A stretch of 64,000 nt of DNA from Cacajao melanocephalus. Lineage: Eukaryota > Chordata > Mammalia > Primates > Pitheciidae. The stretch is from positions 51,201 to 115,200 of the forward strand of contig CAUYLG010022255.1 in the NCBI GenBank assembly GCA_963573385.1. The letters are read 5' to 3'. Positions 1-11,600 of the stretch are shown piece by piece. The translations under genes and the position numbers were made by a program. The notes under the pieces are model-generated. The model ran no database searches. It was not told the origin of the DNA and was given only the letters and a program-made list of their open reading frames with translations. Numbering within the stretch: the stretch's first letter is position 1; every line of letters starts with the position of its first letter.

Positions 1-329
1 CACCTCCCAGTAGCTGAGAAATACCAGAGCTCTTGTTGGGTAAGGTTAATTCATCACTGCATAACATCCCATGTTAGAAGTAACTAGGAAAACAGTTAAG
101 AGTAGCTTTCCAAATCAGGTTCCTAGTCACTTAGTTTAGATGAGAGTATTTTTGTGTGGTACTGAACTGTTATTCATTGTATTTCTGAAACCGACCACAT
201 ACAATGTGAGAACAAAACAGCTTTCAGTTTTGTATGCAAAGTGGCAAACAGACATGTTAATAGATGAGGATTGAAATTCTGATTAATTTTATATGAAAAA
301 GATTACATAAATTAGCTTGCACAGCCATT
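1..329. other. No recognisable feature
   Basis: I see no gene, RNA or clear repeat here. The sequence is moderately AT-rich and looks like anonymous spacer. Very degenerate repeat sequence cannot be excluded. Confidence 0.5.
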
Positions 330-632
330 CATGATCTAGCTTCTGCTCACTTGACTGGCATCTTCTCTCACCTCTCCATCCTTGTTTTCTCTACACCATC
401 CTCACTTTGAAGGTACCGAGCTCTCTCTAGACTCTTGATGTGTATATAGGCTATTCCCTCTACCAGCAACTTCTTTCTCCCCAAACCTCCATTCATCTGA
501 CTCCTACTTTTTTACTTAGATTTCACCTTCCAGTGGGAAGCTTTCTCTTTCATCCTAATCAGGAATTAGGAAACCCTTCCTCTGTTTCCATAATTGGCTG
601 TATTTTCCAAAGATAACACTCCTTCCACCCTC

Positions 633-669
<37 letters not shown>

Positions 670-797
670 CCCTGACAATTTGACTGAATCATTTAGTAGA
701 GCCTACACCTTGTGAGGAGGAGTTTATCTCCACACCTAAGACAGTGATTGGCACACAGTAGGTAGTCAGTACAGTAAATATTTGTTGATAAATGGAT
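330..797 (+). repeat. L2 LINE, 3' end
   Basis: The pyrimidine-rich stretch resembles the body of the ancient L2 LINE. It is followed by the typical L2 tail, with a 'cctacaccttgtgagg' block, 'gcacacagtaggtagtcagt' and 'aaatatttgttgataaatg'. A CA microsatellite lies inside it. L2 predates the placental radiation, so the copy is inert and heavily mutated. Confidence 0.85.
638..668. repeat. (CA)n microsatellite
   Basis: About 15 uninterrupted CA dinucleotides lie within the L2 copy. Pure runs of this length are usually polymorphic. Confidence 0.97.
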
Positions 798-1177
798 GAC
801 ATGGCTCCTTTCCACTGACATCTTTAGCATTATCTAGTGTTTTTTTATTGATGTTGGCTTTTTCTTCTTCATTTCTAGTTATTCAGAAATGTCACTTTTG
901 TGTTCATTTGATTGAATGATAATTCTGTTTCTGGATTTTAGACTACTGCTAATTCTGATCCAAGAAAAAGTTTCAGTAAATGACATATAAGTCTTATTGA
1001 TTCCAGTCAGATAGTGATTCTCAGTCAGAAATATGAAACATATGATCCTAAAACAACTTTTAGACTGACTCTAAGTAGCTTTGTTTTTAATAGAGCTTTT
1101 TTTTTTTTACAGCATTTTTTCTTCTTGGTCAAGGATTATGGCAGCTGGCTTGATATTGGGACAAGGTATAGTATATA
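798..1177. other. No recognisable feature
   Basis: AT-rich spacer between the L2 tail and the Tigger element. It contains a short T run near 1100. Small open frames overlap it on both strands, but none has recognisable domains or codon bias. Confidence 0.5.
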
Positions 1178-2355
1178 TAGTCATGCATTGTTTAACACCA
1201 GGGATAGGTTCTGAGAAATGTATTGTTAGGCAGTTTCTTTGCTGTGCAAACATCAGAGTATACTCACACAAACCTAGATGATATAGCCTACTCCACACCT
1301 AGGATATGGTATAGCCTATTGCTACTGGACTATGTACTTGTATGGCATGTTATACTGAATACTGTGGGCAGTCATAACCCAATGGTAAGTATTTATGTAT
1401 CTCCACATAGAAAAGGTAAAATAAAATATTCAGTATAAAAGATTTTTTAACTGGTACACCTGTCTAGGACACTTAACGATAAATGAAGCTTGCAGCACTG
1501 GAAATTGTTCTGGGTGAGTCAGTGAATGAGTAGTGAGTGAGTGTGAAGGCCTAAGACATTCATGTATACTACTGTAGATTTGGTGAACACTGTACAGTTT
1601 GACTACATAAATTTATTTTTGAAATCTTTTTATCTGTTTAATAAATTAACCTTCACTTAAACTGTAACCTTTTTACTTTATAAATTTTTTTTCACTTGTT
1701 GACTTTATAATAACACTTAGCTTAAACACACAAACACATTATGTAGCTATACAAAAACATTTTCTTACTTTATATCCCTATTCTCTAAGCTCTTTTCTAT
1801 TTTAAAATTAATATTTTAATATTTTTAATTACTTTTTTTTACTTTTTAAACTTTTTTGTTAAAAACTAAGATACACACACACACATATTCACCTAGGCCT
1901 ACAGAGGGTCAGGATTTTTATCTCCACATCTTGTCCCACTGGAAGGTATTCACAGGCAATAACGTGCATAGAGCTGTCATCTTCTGTGATAACAGTGCTT
2001 TCTAGAATACCTCCTGAAGGACCTGCCTGGGGCTCTTTTACGGTTAAATTTATATATATATGGAAAAGGAATACAGTCTAAAAAATGATGAAAAATATGG
2101 CATAGTAAATGTAGATACCAGTAACAGTCATTGTCGTGATCAGACGTTATATACTGTACGTAACTGTGTGTGCTAGACTTCTATAGGACCAGCAGTGCAG
2201 TAGGTTTGTTTATGCCAGCATCACCACAAACAGATGAGAGGAATGTTTGTGCTGTGAAGACACTGTGCTGTCACTAGGTCTGTTAAACTCTTATGGGACC
2301 ACCATGTATATGCAGTCCGTTGTTGACTAAAACATCATTATGTGGCACATGACTA
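1178..2355 (-). mobile_element. Tigger-type (TcMar) DNA transposon, internally deleted
   Basis: The ends are inverted copies: left 'gtcatgcattgtttaac', and right, read on the minus strand, 'gtcatgtgccacataatg'. A TA dinucleotide flanks each side (1178-1179 and 2354-2355), as expected for mariner/Tigger insertion. The interior matches my memory of the Tigger3/4 type, with repeated 'cctag' and 'atagcctac' blocks. On the minus strand, about 1900-2035 holds an open stretch of some 40 codons containing EDDSSMHVI and PVGQDVEI, which looks like the transposase C-terminus. At about 1.18 kb the copy is too short for an intact transposase. The minus orientation rests on that coding remnant. Confidence 0.85.
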
Positions 2356-2796
2356 CAGTCACGTGGAAGTTTTTAATAGTGCAATAAAAAAAATTAAAAC
2401 TTAGTGTCTTACTATAGAAGGTGCCAATATGATTTTGAGGTAAGCACAGCAAGTAGCTATTATTTTAAGCCCTTGGAAATGAGACATCTCTCCAATTCTT
2501 GGCATTAGTACATTGGAAAATATTTCCATGGTACATTCTGGGAAGGATGATAGATGTTAAGTCCAGAGAGAACTAAAGGGCAGCAGAAGATGCAAGAGAA
2601 ACTGCTTGAATCCGCAGTTTCAACATTGATCCTTCCAGTGTCCTATGTGTTTTCTTAATCTCTCAGTTTTTGTTTAGAAAAATGAGGCTGTTCCAGTTGC
2701 AATATGAATTGTATATGGTGGTTTAAATTTCATGTGATCATTATCTGTCTCTTACAATCTTTAATATGGTAACATTTTAACGTATGATCACTATTT
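2356..2796. other. No recognisable feature
   Basis: Spacer between the Tigger element and the AluJ. I see no gene or clear repeat. Confidence 0.5.
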
Positions 2797-2797
2797 A

Positions 2798-3125
<328 letters not shown>

Positions 3126-3439
3126 AAAGTATAATTTGAACAAAAAGTCAGTCTCCTTTTTATTGTGATTTAAACGTCAATGATTGCCATAACCTGTTAA
3201 ATTTCTTTTCTTTGAGAAGAAGAAAGCAAAGTTGAACCTTTTGCCTTTTTTTCCCCACATGCATTCTGAGACAGAACATATTTTTATAGACTGATTTTAT
3301 TTCATTTAGTCAATATTTATTCAGCACTTTGTGTTGCCAGGAATTGTATGGGTTTGCAGGAGACACCGTGTGTTAAACATCCTCTTCCCTCTGTTGATAT
3401 CTCTTAGGCAGCTCCTGGCATGTACTGCCTGGTTATTTA

Positions 3440-3560
3440 TATGCATATCTGCCTCTCCCAATAGACTGTGGATTCCCTCAGATCCAGGATTGGATTTGAA
3501 CCTCTTACATGCCATACGTGCTTGGCATGTAAAAGGTACTCCATAGATAATTTTGTTTTC
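3440..3560 (+). repeat. L2-like LINE fragment
   Basis: 'aatagactgtggattccctc' followed by 'gcttggcatgtaaaaggtac' resembles the terminal L2 block. The copy is short and diverged, and a MIR is an alternative. Confidence 0.45.
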
Positions 3561-3652
3561 ATTTGTCTCTTAAACTTGAATGTTTAGGAAAAGTTTAGAT
3601 ATCCCTTTCTTCTCCCCAGCCCCTCTCATCCCAGAATCTCTAGGCAAATAGT

Positions 3653-3862
3653 GGCCAGAGCGTGGGCTTTAAACCAGAGCGCCTGGGTTTAAATCTCATT
3701 TCTGCCACTTTAGAGCTGTGAGACCTTGCTAAGTGACTTAATCTAAGTCCCCCATTTCTCTTGTAGTCATTTTGAATGAATTAATTTATATAAAGCATTT
3801 AAGTATTTAGCATACTGCCTGGCATCTAATAAGCTTCAGTGAATGTCAGCTATTGTCAGTGT
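3653..3862 (+). repeat. MIR SINE
   Basis: The order 'agcgtgggctttaaaccaga', 'gcctgggtttaaatctcatt', 'tgtgagaccttgctaagtga' and a 3' 'tactgcctggcatctaataa' follows the MIR core and 3' end. This is an ancient tRNA-derived SINE. Confidence 0.9.
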
Positions 3863-4019
3863 TGTCATTCTGTAATTCTGTTTTTTCTCCTTTATAGTAC
3901 TTCTTGTATTTGGCATATCTCTCTTTACTCGCTCTATCATTTGATTATTTTTATTTTAGACATAGGTCGGAATTTTGTTTCAAAAACATTCTGGTAAAAT
4001 ACAGCATTTTGTGTATGAG

Positions 4020-4575
4020 GCTTTTTCTTTTAATTGTGATAAACTACACATAACAAAATGTATCATCATAACAATTTTTAAGTGTATAGTTCAGTGGTAT
4101 TAAGTATACATTCACATGGTTGTGCAACTATTACCACACCACCATCTGGCTCCAGAACTCTTTCCGTCTTGGAAAACAAACTCTGAAGGTGTTAATCAAC
4201 AATACCCTGTTCTCCCTCTCATCAGCCCCTGGCAATCACCATTCTGCTTTTTGTTTCTATGAATTTGATGACTCTGGGTACCTTATATAAATGAAATAAC
4301 AACAGTGTTTGTCTTTCTTGCAACTGACTTATTCCACTTGGTGTAATATCATTTTGCAACTGACTTATTTCACTTGGTATAATATCATCAAGGTTCATTC
4401 ATGTTGTAGCATGTGTCAGAATTTCTTTCCTTTTAAAGGCTGGATGATACTTTATTGTATGTATATATGCATATACCATATTGTTTACCTATTCATCTAA
4501 CAATGGATACTAGAGTTGTTTCCACCTTTGGTTATTGTGAATAATGCTGCTATGAACTTGAGTATGAGACTTTTT
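4020..4575 (-). mobile_element. Old L1 (L1M) 3' end
   Basis: Reading the minus strand gives the end of ORF2 followed by the 3'UTR of an old L1. Plus-strand hallmarks are 'aagtgtatagttcagtggta', 'ggttgtgcaactattaccac', 'cccctggcaatcaccattct' and 'aataatgctgctatgaac'. A near repeat, 'ttgcaactgacttattccac' and 'ttgcaactgacttatttcac', at about 4318 and 4355 suggests a small local duplication. The copy is 5'-truncated and dead. Confidence 0.9.
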
Positions 4576-4819
4576 GGATGAGAGAAATCTAAATTGGTTT
4601 CACCCTAAAGAGGTGCCAAGGAACGAAGAACCTGCAATTTTCATAGGAAGAAGTGCATCATTAGTTTCTGGACAGACATTCATTTCAAATTTTCTTTAAT
4701 TAGCTTGAGGTTTATCTTTACCTGGCATATTTTTTCTTCAAAGTAAAAATTTTTACTCTTATTACCATTAATAACATGTATAAAACACAAAGCACCTTTT
4801 CATATCCATGATCTCAATC
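4576..4819. other. No recognisable feature
   Basis: AT-rich spacer between an old L1 end and an L2-like fragment. Confidence 0.45.
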
Positions 4820-5190
4820 CAATCCAGCAAATATTTATCGAGCATCAGCTATATGCTAGGAGAGTTGCTGGAGAAGAGAAACTCACAGTTCTGAGTTCTC
4901 AGGAAGCATAATGCTGGAGAAGGCAGCAGATCCATGAGCAGGCCATATGGTGTAGTGTGAGAAATTCTACAGTAGTCTCATGTACTGTGAGGACACTTAG
5001 GGTGTCTGTCTGAGTCTTGTAGCATAAGGAAGGCTTTTCAGGACAGAAGCTGTCTAAACACTGCAAGCGTGGGGCTTAGAAGAGTACGTTGGGTCACAAG
5101 AACTAGGGAGAATGTGTACAGTGAGAGAAGATGAAGAGCAGAGAACAAGAAGTGTGGAAACGAGGCTGAAAGAAGTGGCCAGAAGGCAGA
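4820..5190 (-). repeat. L2 LINE fragment
   Basis: 'cagcaaatatttatcgagca' followed by 'ctatatgctagg' and a downstream purine-rich part is the reverse complement of the L2 3' end. The inner part is strongly diverged, so the boundary at higher coordinates is uncertain. Confidence 0.6.
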
Positions 5191-6039
5191 AACGTAGAGA
5201 GAGCCATATTGTGAAAATCAAGCAAGCATTTCAGGAACGAGGGAGGTCACGCAGTTTCAGATATGACAGAGTGTAAGTGAAAACATAAAGGTGTGCCTTG
5301 GTTGAAGCAGCAGTGGGCATTGATGAGCTTGGCTGGAGAAGTTTCAGTGGTAGGATCTGGTGCTAGATTGCTGCACTGAATCAGATCCCACCAATTTCCA
5401 GGTGAGGACTGCAGACCATAGATAAACATTTTTCTTTTTTCTACCAAGACCCCAATAAAATAAACAAACCTAGCAAAATGACAAAAATGAGAGGACTATC
5501 AGCAGATTTGAGTTCAACAAATTTCTAGAAGACAGGTAACCAGAGGGAGGAAGCAGCAGCTCAGAACCTACAGGCAGCTATGGCCAAAGGAAAAGGAGTT
5601 CCAGGGGTTTTGACTGAGTCAGGCAGTAATGTGGAAGGAGTAATGAGGAAGGGAGGCAGGAGATTAATTGGACCAAATGGTGATATCAACAGGCTCTCCG
5701 TAGCCTGTCTACTGCTTCCTTCATCCCCATGAAGAAAGTGCTGCAGGCATTTTACTCCTAGTAGAAAACCAGAAGACACCTCTTAAAGAGATTAAAAAAA
5801 AAAAAAGACCTGGGAGGAATTTCACTGCTGTGATATATGTGCCTCCACTTTAGTAACGCTGCCCTCCATTCTAGCATGTGTAGACTCCTGCTAACAAAGG
5901 GCAGAGAGAGGCACCCCTCCTGCTCATCCTAAAACATGACATGGCAATTCCTATCACATGCGTAGAACTAACTGGTGACCATCCTATTGGTGAGTGAGAC
6001 CTAGAGAGAAAAGAGACTTTCCTAAAAAAGTAAAATACA
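5191..6039. other. No recognisable feature
   Basis: No gene or convincing repeat. Part of 5190-5440 may be more of the adjacent L2. A run of about 12 A lies at 5794-5806. Confidence 0.45.
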
Positions 6040-6600
6040 CACTACCCTATAACCCAGCAATTCCGTGCCTAGGTACCCAAGAGAAGGCAAAACATATGTA
6101 TGCCAAAAGACTTGTACAGGAATTTTCATAGGAGCTATATTTGCAGTAACCAAAATCTTGAAACAACCCAAATGTTCATCAGCACATGAATGGATAAACA
6201 AATCCTGTAATATCCATACAATGGGATATTACTTATCTGTAAAAAGAAATGAGTAAGTGATGGACTCAACTACATGGATGACTGTCAGAAACTTTATAGA
6301 TTTAAAGAAATGAGATATGTATGAGTATATGGTGTACTCCATTTGTATAAAATTCTAGAGCAGGCAAAACTATAGTCACAGAAAGTTGATCACTGGTTGT
6401 CTAGGGTTGGTGGTTAGGGTATGACTGACCACAAAAGAGGACATGGGAACTTTTGGGGTAATAGAAACGTTCTATATTTTGATGATGTTGTTAGTTACGT
6501 GGATGTACCATTTGTCCATACTCAGTTAGCTGGACATTTAAAATGGTTCCATTTTCTCACATGTAAATTATACCTCAAAGTTGATTCATCAGGAAAAATA
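6040..6600 (+). mobile_element. Old L1 (L1M) 3' end
   Basis: Same region of L1 as at 4.0-4.6 kb, but in the opposite orientation. 'acccagcaattccgtgccta', 'caacccaaatgttcatcagc', 'aatggataaacaaatcctgt' and 'acaatgggatattac' come from the ORF2 end. They are followed by 3'UTR features: 'atcactggttgtctaggg', then 'tgatgatgttgttagttacg' and 'aaattatacctcaaa'. The 63- and 70-codon open frames here are ORF2-derived or chance. Confidence 0.9.
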
Positions 6601-7409
6601 GAAAAACTAAAAGTTGAAATGAGTGGAGCATAGTATACGTAGGTTAAATTCTGGTTAGTAGCCAGGACTTTGTTTTAAAAAGATGCATCCATAAACAGCA
6701 ACATAAAGATAAGTCATGTCAGGGGGTAACCACCAGAAGATCTAAAAATAAAAGTAGTTAGTGTGGTTGCTCTAAAAAGTGAATACAAAGGAATGAGAGA
6801 TTGTTGCATTTCATTCTAAATCTTTCTCCATTATTTTGCTTTTTTAATACTGCATGTATGACTGATAAAAATTAAAGAGAAAATGCATAAGTAGAATTGG
6901 AGGTCAGGAAAATGCATAAGTAGAATTTCAGGTTTAATTAGAAAGGAGAGGAGAAACAGAGTAGTATTTTCATGGGAATACCCTCACACCTCCCTTTGAG
7001 AGAGATTTTACTTTCATTTATTTTACTAATGAGCATAAGGAATATTATAATTAGGAGTGAATGTCCCTAGTTATATCAGTTTAATTACTCTCTGTCAAAG
7101 AAGGGTTTTGAAGGCATTATGTAGGGGCCAAATGGAGTGAGCTCATTCCCAGAGCACAGTAGAGGCAGAGAGCCACCCATAAGGTCACAGCAAGGCTGTG
7201 TGTTGCTACACAGAGTTCACATACCCAACAATTGCTTCTCTGAGATAGGAGTCCTGAAAGACGTGATAAAGGCTGTTCAGAGACCACAGAGTCTTCTCTA
7301 TTAGATAAAAGGCAAAGTAAGATAGAAGCTCAAACTTGAGTAGGAGGCCCTGGATGTCAGTCAAAGGATTGCCCCTGTTCACACATCTACCAAAAATACC
7401 CAACACTTC
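6601..7409. other. No recognisable feature
   Basis: Anonymous AT-rich sequence. 'aaaatgcataagtagaatt' occurs twice within 6880-6930, a short local duplication. No coding or RNA signal is visible. Confidence 0.5.
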
Positions 7410-7600
7410 TACTGTGTTACTCTATTTACATTATCTTCTACATTATTTCATGTGATTTTCGTCACAACACTGTGAAGTAGATATTATCTTTCACAGTAGA
7501 TACATTTACTATCTTCATTTTATGGATGAGGACACATTGACCCTAAGGAGATTGTGACTTGCTCATGTCACAGAGTCTAAACATGGTTAAGCTGATCTTA
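7410..7600 (-). repeat. MIR SINE
   Basis: 'acaacactgtgaagtagata', 'cattttatggatgaggacac' and 'gtgacttgctcatgtcacag' are the reverse complement of the MIR core, in the order expected for minus orientation. Confidence 0.85.
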
Positions 7601-8350
7601 AAGGAAGCACTTGCGATAGGGGAAGCTGCCATGGGGTATGCGGGCTGCTCAGTCACTGCCTGTTTTGTGCATACTGCCAAACTGCACAGTTGGCAAAATG
7701 ATTTGTCATTTTTGTCAAAAGATGGAAAGAAGTAGTAAATGTCACATTGGTAATTAAGAGGAAAACCTTGTGACATGAAGACTATTGTTAGCAAGTTAAA
7801 AGCTGTGATTAAAGAAAGCTTGTGGGAGTATTATGCTGCCAAAATGAAAGCTTTGAGGAAGGTGCAAAAGGGCTTTTGTGGGGCTACGGAGAATGGAGGG
7901 CAACATCAGGGAAGTAGTGATGAAACGAGATACCCAGAAGCAAGCCCCTAAACAAATTTTTCTTGGCCGCCGCATCCCTTTTGCTTACCTTGATTACCTT
8001 TATGCCTAGGACTGAAGTAGAGAAAATTTAAACCTGAATTCCTTTGAATCCTGAATGCATTTATCTTTTTCCCACTTACTAACATATTTAATCTTTCATG
8101 CTTCATTCAACAACTACTTACTGAGCAACAATATAAGCCTGTCTTTCTAATTATATTCATTCTGCCCCTTATTCAGTTTTTCTAAGCTGAATAATCCATT
8201 CTCTTGTTAGTTCATCATGGGTTCCATTCTGTTCAGCACTGTTTTCCATTTTGTTTCTGTCACCTTTAGTCTTTCATCTAAAACTTGATTGGCAGGGTAT
8301 TCTCAGAACAACTTCTCTTTCCTTTCTCGACCTCTCTAATAATACACTGT
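7601..8350. other. No recognisable feature
   Basis: Anonymous sequence. The pyrimidine-rich part at 8040-8160 could be a decayed LINE, but I cannot support that. Confidence 0.45.
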
Positions 8351-8357
8351 TTTGTTA

Positions 8358-8466
8358 AAAAAAGAAAAAAAAGGGAAGGGAGGGCAGGAAGGAAAGGGAA
8401 AGGAAGAAAGGAATGCAAAGGAAAGAAGGAAGAAAGGAGGACAAAGGGAGGGAGAAAGAAAAAGAA
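8358..8466. repeat. Purine tract (GGAA/AAAG-rich), target of the U6-L1 insertion
   Basis: About 110 bases almost wholly of A and G, with GGAA and AAAG units, end immediately at the first base of the U6 copy. Its last bases, 'aaagaaaaagaa' (8455-8466), resemble 'aaagaaaaaa' at 12396-12405 after the L1. This may be a target-site duplication, but low complexity makes it ambiguous. Long open frames across the tract are compositional artefacts. Confidence 0.9.
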
Positions 8467-8573
8467 GTGCTCACTTCGGCAGCACATATACTCAACTTGG
8501 AATGATACAGAGAAGATTAGAATGGCCCCTGCGCAAGGATGACACGCAAAGTCTTGAAGCGTTCCATATTTTT
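8467..8573 (+). pseudogene. RNU6 pseudogene: U6 snRNA pseudogene, 5' part of a U6-L1 chimera
   Basis: All 107 positions of U6 spliceosomal RNA are present, starting exactly at 'gtgctcacttcggcagcaca'. 'gatacagagaagattag', 'cccctgcgcaaggatgacac' and the terminal U run are intact. I count about seven substitutions against the conserved mammalian U6: one in the 5' stem-loop, several at 'actcaacttgg' and 'gaatg', one at 'ttagaatgg', and two at 'aaagtcttg'. A real U6 gene carries an upstream TATA box and proximal sequence element. Here a purine tract stands instead, and the U run passes straight into L1 sequence. It is therefore a retrocopy with no expected function. Confidence 0.96.
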
Positions 8574-8625
8574 GCAATGAAGAAAATGAGTCAACTAACG
8601 GGAAAGAAAACCAGCCAGCAGCAAA

Positions 8626-11600
8626 ATGGCAGGATCAAATTGACACATAACGATATTAACATTGAATGTAAATGGCCTAAATGCCCCAGTCAAAAGACAC
8701 ACACTGGCAAACTGGATAAAAAGTCAAGACCCATTGGTGTGCTGTATTCAGGAAATCCATCTCACATACAAAGACACACATAGACTCAAAATAAAGGGAT
8801 GGAAGAAGATTTACCAAGCAAATGGAGAACACAGAAAAGCAGGGGTTGCAACCCTAATCTCTGATAAAATGAACTTCAAACCAACAAAGATCAAAAAAGA
8901 CAAGGACACTGCATAATGGTAAAAGGATCAATGCAACAAGAAGAGCTAACTATCTTAAATATATAGGCACCCAACACAGGAACACACAGATACATAAAGC
9001 AAGTTCTTAATGACCTAAAATGAGATTTAGACTCCCACACTATAATAGTGGGAGACTTCAGCACTCCACTGTCCATATTAGATCAATGAGACAGAAAATT
9101 AAGGACATCCAGGACTTGAATGCAGAGCTGGACCAAGCGGATCTAATAAACATATACAGAATGCTCCACCCTAAATCCACAGAATATACATTTTTCTCAG
9201 CACCACATCGCACTTACTCTAAAATTGACCACATCATTGGAAGCAAATCACTCCTCAGCAAATGCAAAAGAACAGAAATCATAACAAACAAGTCTATCAG
9301 ACCACAGCGCAATCAGACTAGAACTCAGGATTAAGAAAAACACTCAAACCTGCACAACCACTTGAAAACTGAACAACTTGCTTCTGAGTGTCGACTGAAT
9401 AAACAATGAAATGAAGGCAGAAATAAAGATGTTCTTCGAAACCAATCAGAATGAAGACACAACTTACCAGAATCTCTGGGACACCTTTTAAGCAGTGTCG
9501 AGAGGGAAATTTATAGCAATAAATGCCCACATGAGAAACAAGGAAAGATCAAATAGATGCAATAAAAAATGATAAAGGGGATATTACCACTGATCTCACA
9601 GAAATACAAACTACCATCAGAGATTACTACAAACAGCTCTATGCACATAAACCAGTAAACCAGGAAGAAATGGATAAATTCCCAGACACTTGTACTCTAC
9701 CAAGACTAAACCAGGAGGAAGTTGAAACCCTGAGTAGACTAATAACAAGGGCTGAAGTAGAGGCAGCAATCAATCGCCTACCAATCAAAAAAATCCAGGT
9801 CCAAATGGGTTCATAGCCAAATTCTACCAGTCATACAAAGAGGAGCTGGTTCCATTCCTTCTGAAACTGTATCAAACAATACAAAAGGAGGGAATCCTCC
9901 CTAACTCATTTTATGAGACCAACATCATCCTGATACCAAAACCAGGCAGAGACTCAACTAAAAAAGAAAACTTAGGCCAATATCCATGATGAACATCGAC
10001 ACAAAAATCTTCAATAAAATATTGGCAAACAGATTGCAACAGCACATCAAGAAGATTATCCATCACTACCAAGTAGGCCTCATCCTGGGGATGCAAGTCT
10101 GGTTCAACATATGCAAATCCATAAATGTAATCCATCACATAAACGGAACCAAAGTCAAAAACCACATGATTATCTCAATAGATGCAGAGAAGGCCTTCGA
10201 TAAAATTCAACAGCTCTTCATGCTAAAAACTCTCAATAAACTAGGAATTGATGGAACATATGATAAAATTATAAAAGCTATATATGATAAACCTACAGCC
10301 AATATCATACTGAATGGGCAAAAGCTGGAAGAATTCCCTTTGAAATCAGGCACAAGACAAGGATGCCCTCTCTCACCACTCCTATTCAACATAGTATTGG
10401 AAGTTCTAGCCAGAGCAATCAGGCAAGAAAAAGAAATAAAGGGTATTCGATTAGGAAAGGAGGAAGTCAAACTGTCTCTATTTGCAGACGACATGATTGT
10501 ATATCTAGCAGACCCCATTGTCTCAGCCCCAAATCTTCTCAAACTGATAAGCAACTTCAGCAAAGTCACAGGATACAAAATCAATGTGCAAAAATCACAA
10601 GCATTCCTATATACCAATAACAGACAAACAGAGAGCCAAATCAAAAGCAAACTCCCATTCACAATTGCTACAAAGAGAATAAAATACCTAGGAATACAAC
10701 TAACAAAGTATGTAAAGGACCTCTTCAAGGAGAACTACAAACCACTGATCAACGAAATAAGAGAGGACACAAACAGATGGACAAACATTCCATGGTCATG
10801 GTTAGGAAAAATCAATATTGTGAAATGGCCATACTGCCCAAAGTAATCTATAGATTCAATGCTATCCCCATCAAGCTACCAATGACCTTCTTCACAGAAC
10901 TGGAAAAAACCACTTTAAACTTCATACGGAATCACAAAAGACCCCGCATAGACAAGACAATCCTAAGCAAAAAAACAAAAAACAAAAAACAAAAAAAAAA
11001 CAAAGCTGGAGGCATCACACTGCCAGACTTCAAACTATGCTACAAGGCTACAGTAATCAAAACAGCATGGTACTGGTACCAAAACAGAGACATAGACCAA
11101 TGTAACAGAACCGAGACCCCAGAAGAAACACCACACATCTACAACCATCTGATCTTTGACAAACCCAGCAAAAACAAGCAATGGAGAAAGGACTCCGTGT
11201 TTAATAAATGGTGTTGGGAAAACTGGCTAGCAATGTGCAGAAAGCAGAAACTGGACCCCTACTTGTCACCTTACACTAAAATTAATTCCAGATAGATTAA
11301 AGATTTAAACATATAACCGAACACCATAAAAACACTAGAAGAAACCAGTCAAAACCACCCAGGACCTAGGCATAGGCAAGGACTTCATGACTAAGACACC
11401 AAAAGCAATGGCAATAAAAGCCAGGATAGACAAATGGGATCTAATTAAACTCCAGAGCTTCTGTACAGCAAAAGAAACCATCATTAGAGTGAATTGGCAA
11501 ACCAATAGAATGGGAAAAAATTTTTGCAATCTACCCATCTGACAAAGGGAAAATATCTATAATCTACAAAGAACTAAAACAGATATACAAGAAAAAAACA

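Noticed and set aside
8467..8573. Functional U6 gene
   Set aside because: It has several substitutions, no visible upstream polymerase III elements, and is fused to L1.
8278..8783. Overlapping frames of 85-143 codons on both strands
   Set aside because: They run across the purine tract, the U6 copy and L1 sequence. The composition is low complexity and no domain is present.
9986..10846. 286-codon open frame as a host protein gene
   Set aside because: It is the reverse transcriptase core of a broken L1 ORF2 within a clear L1 copy.
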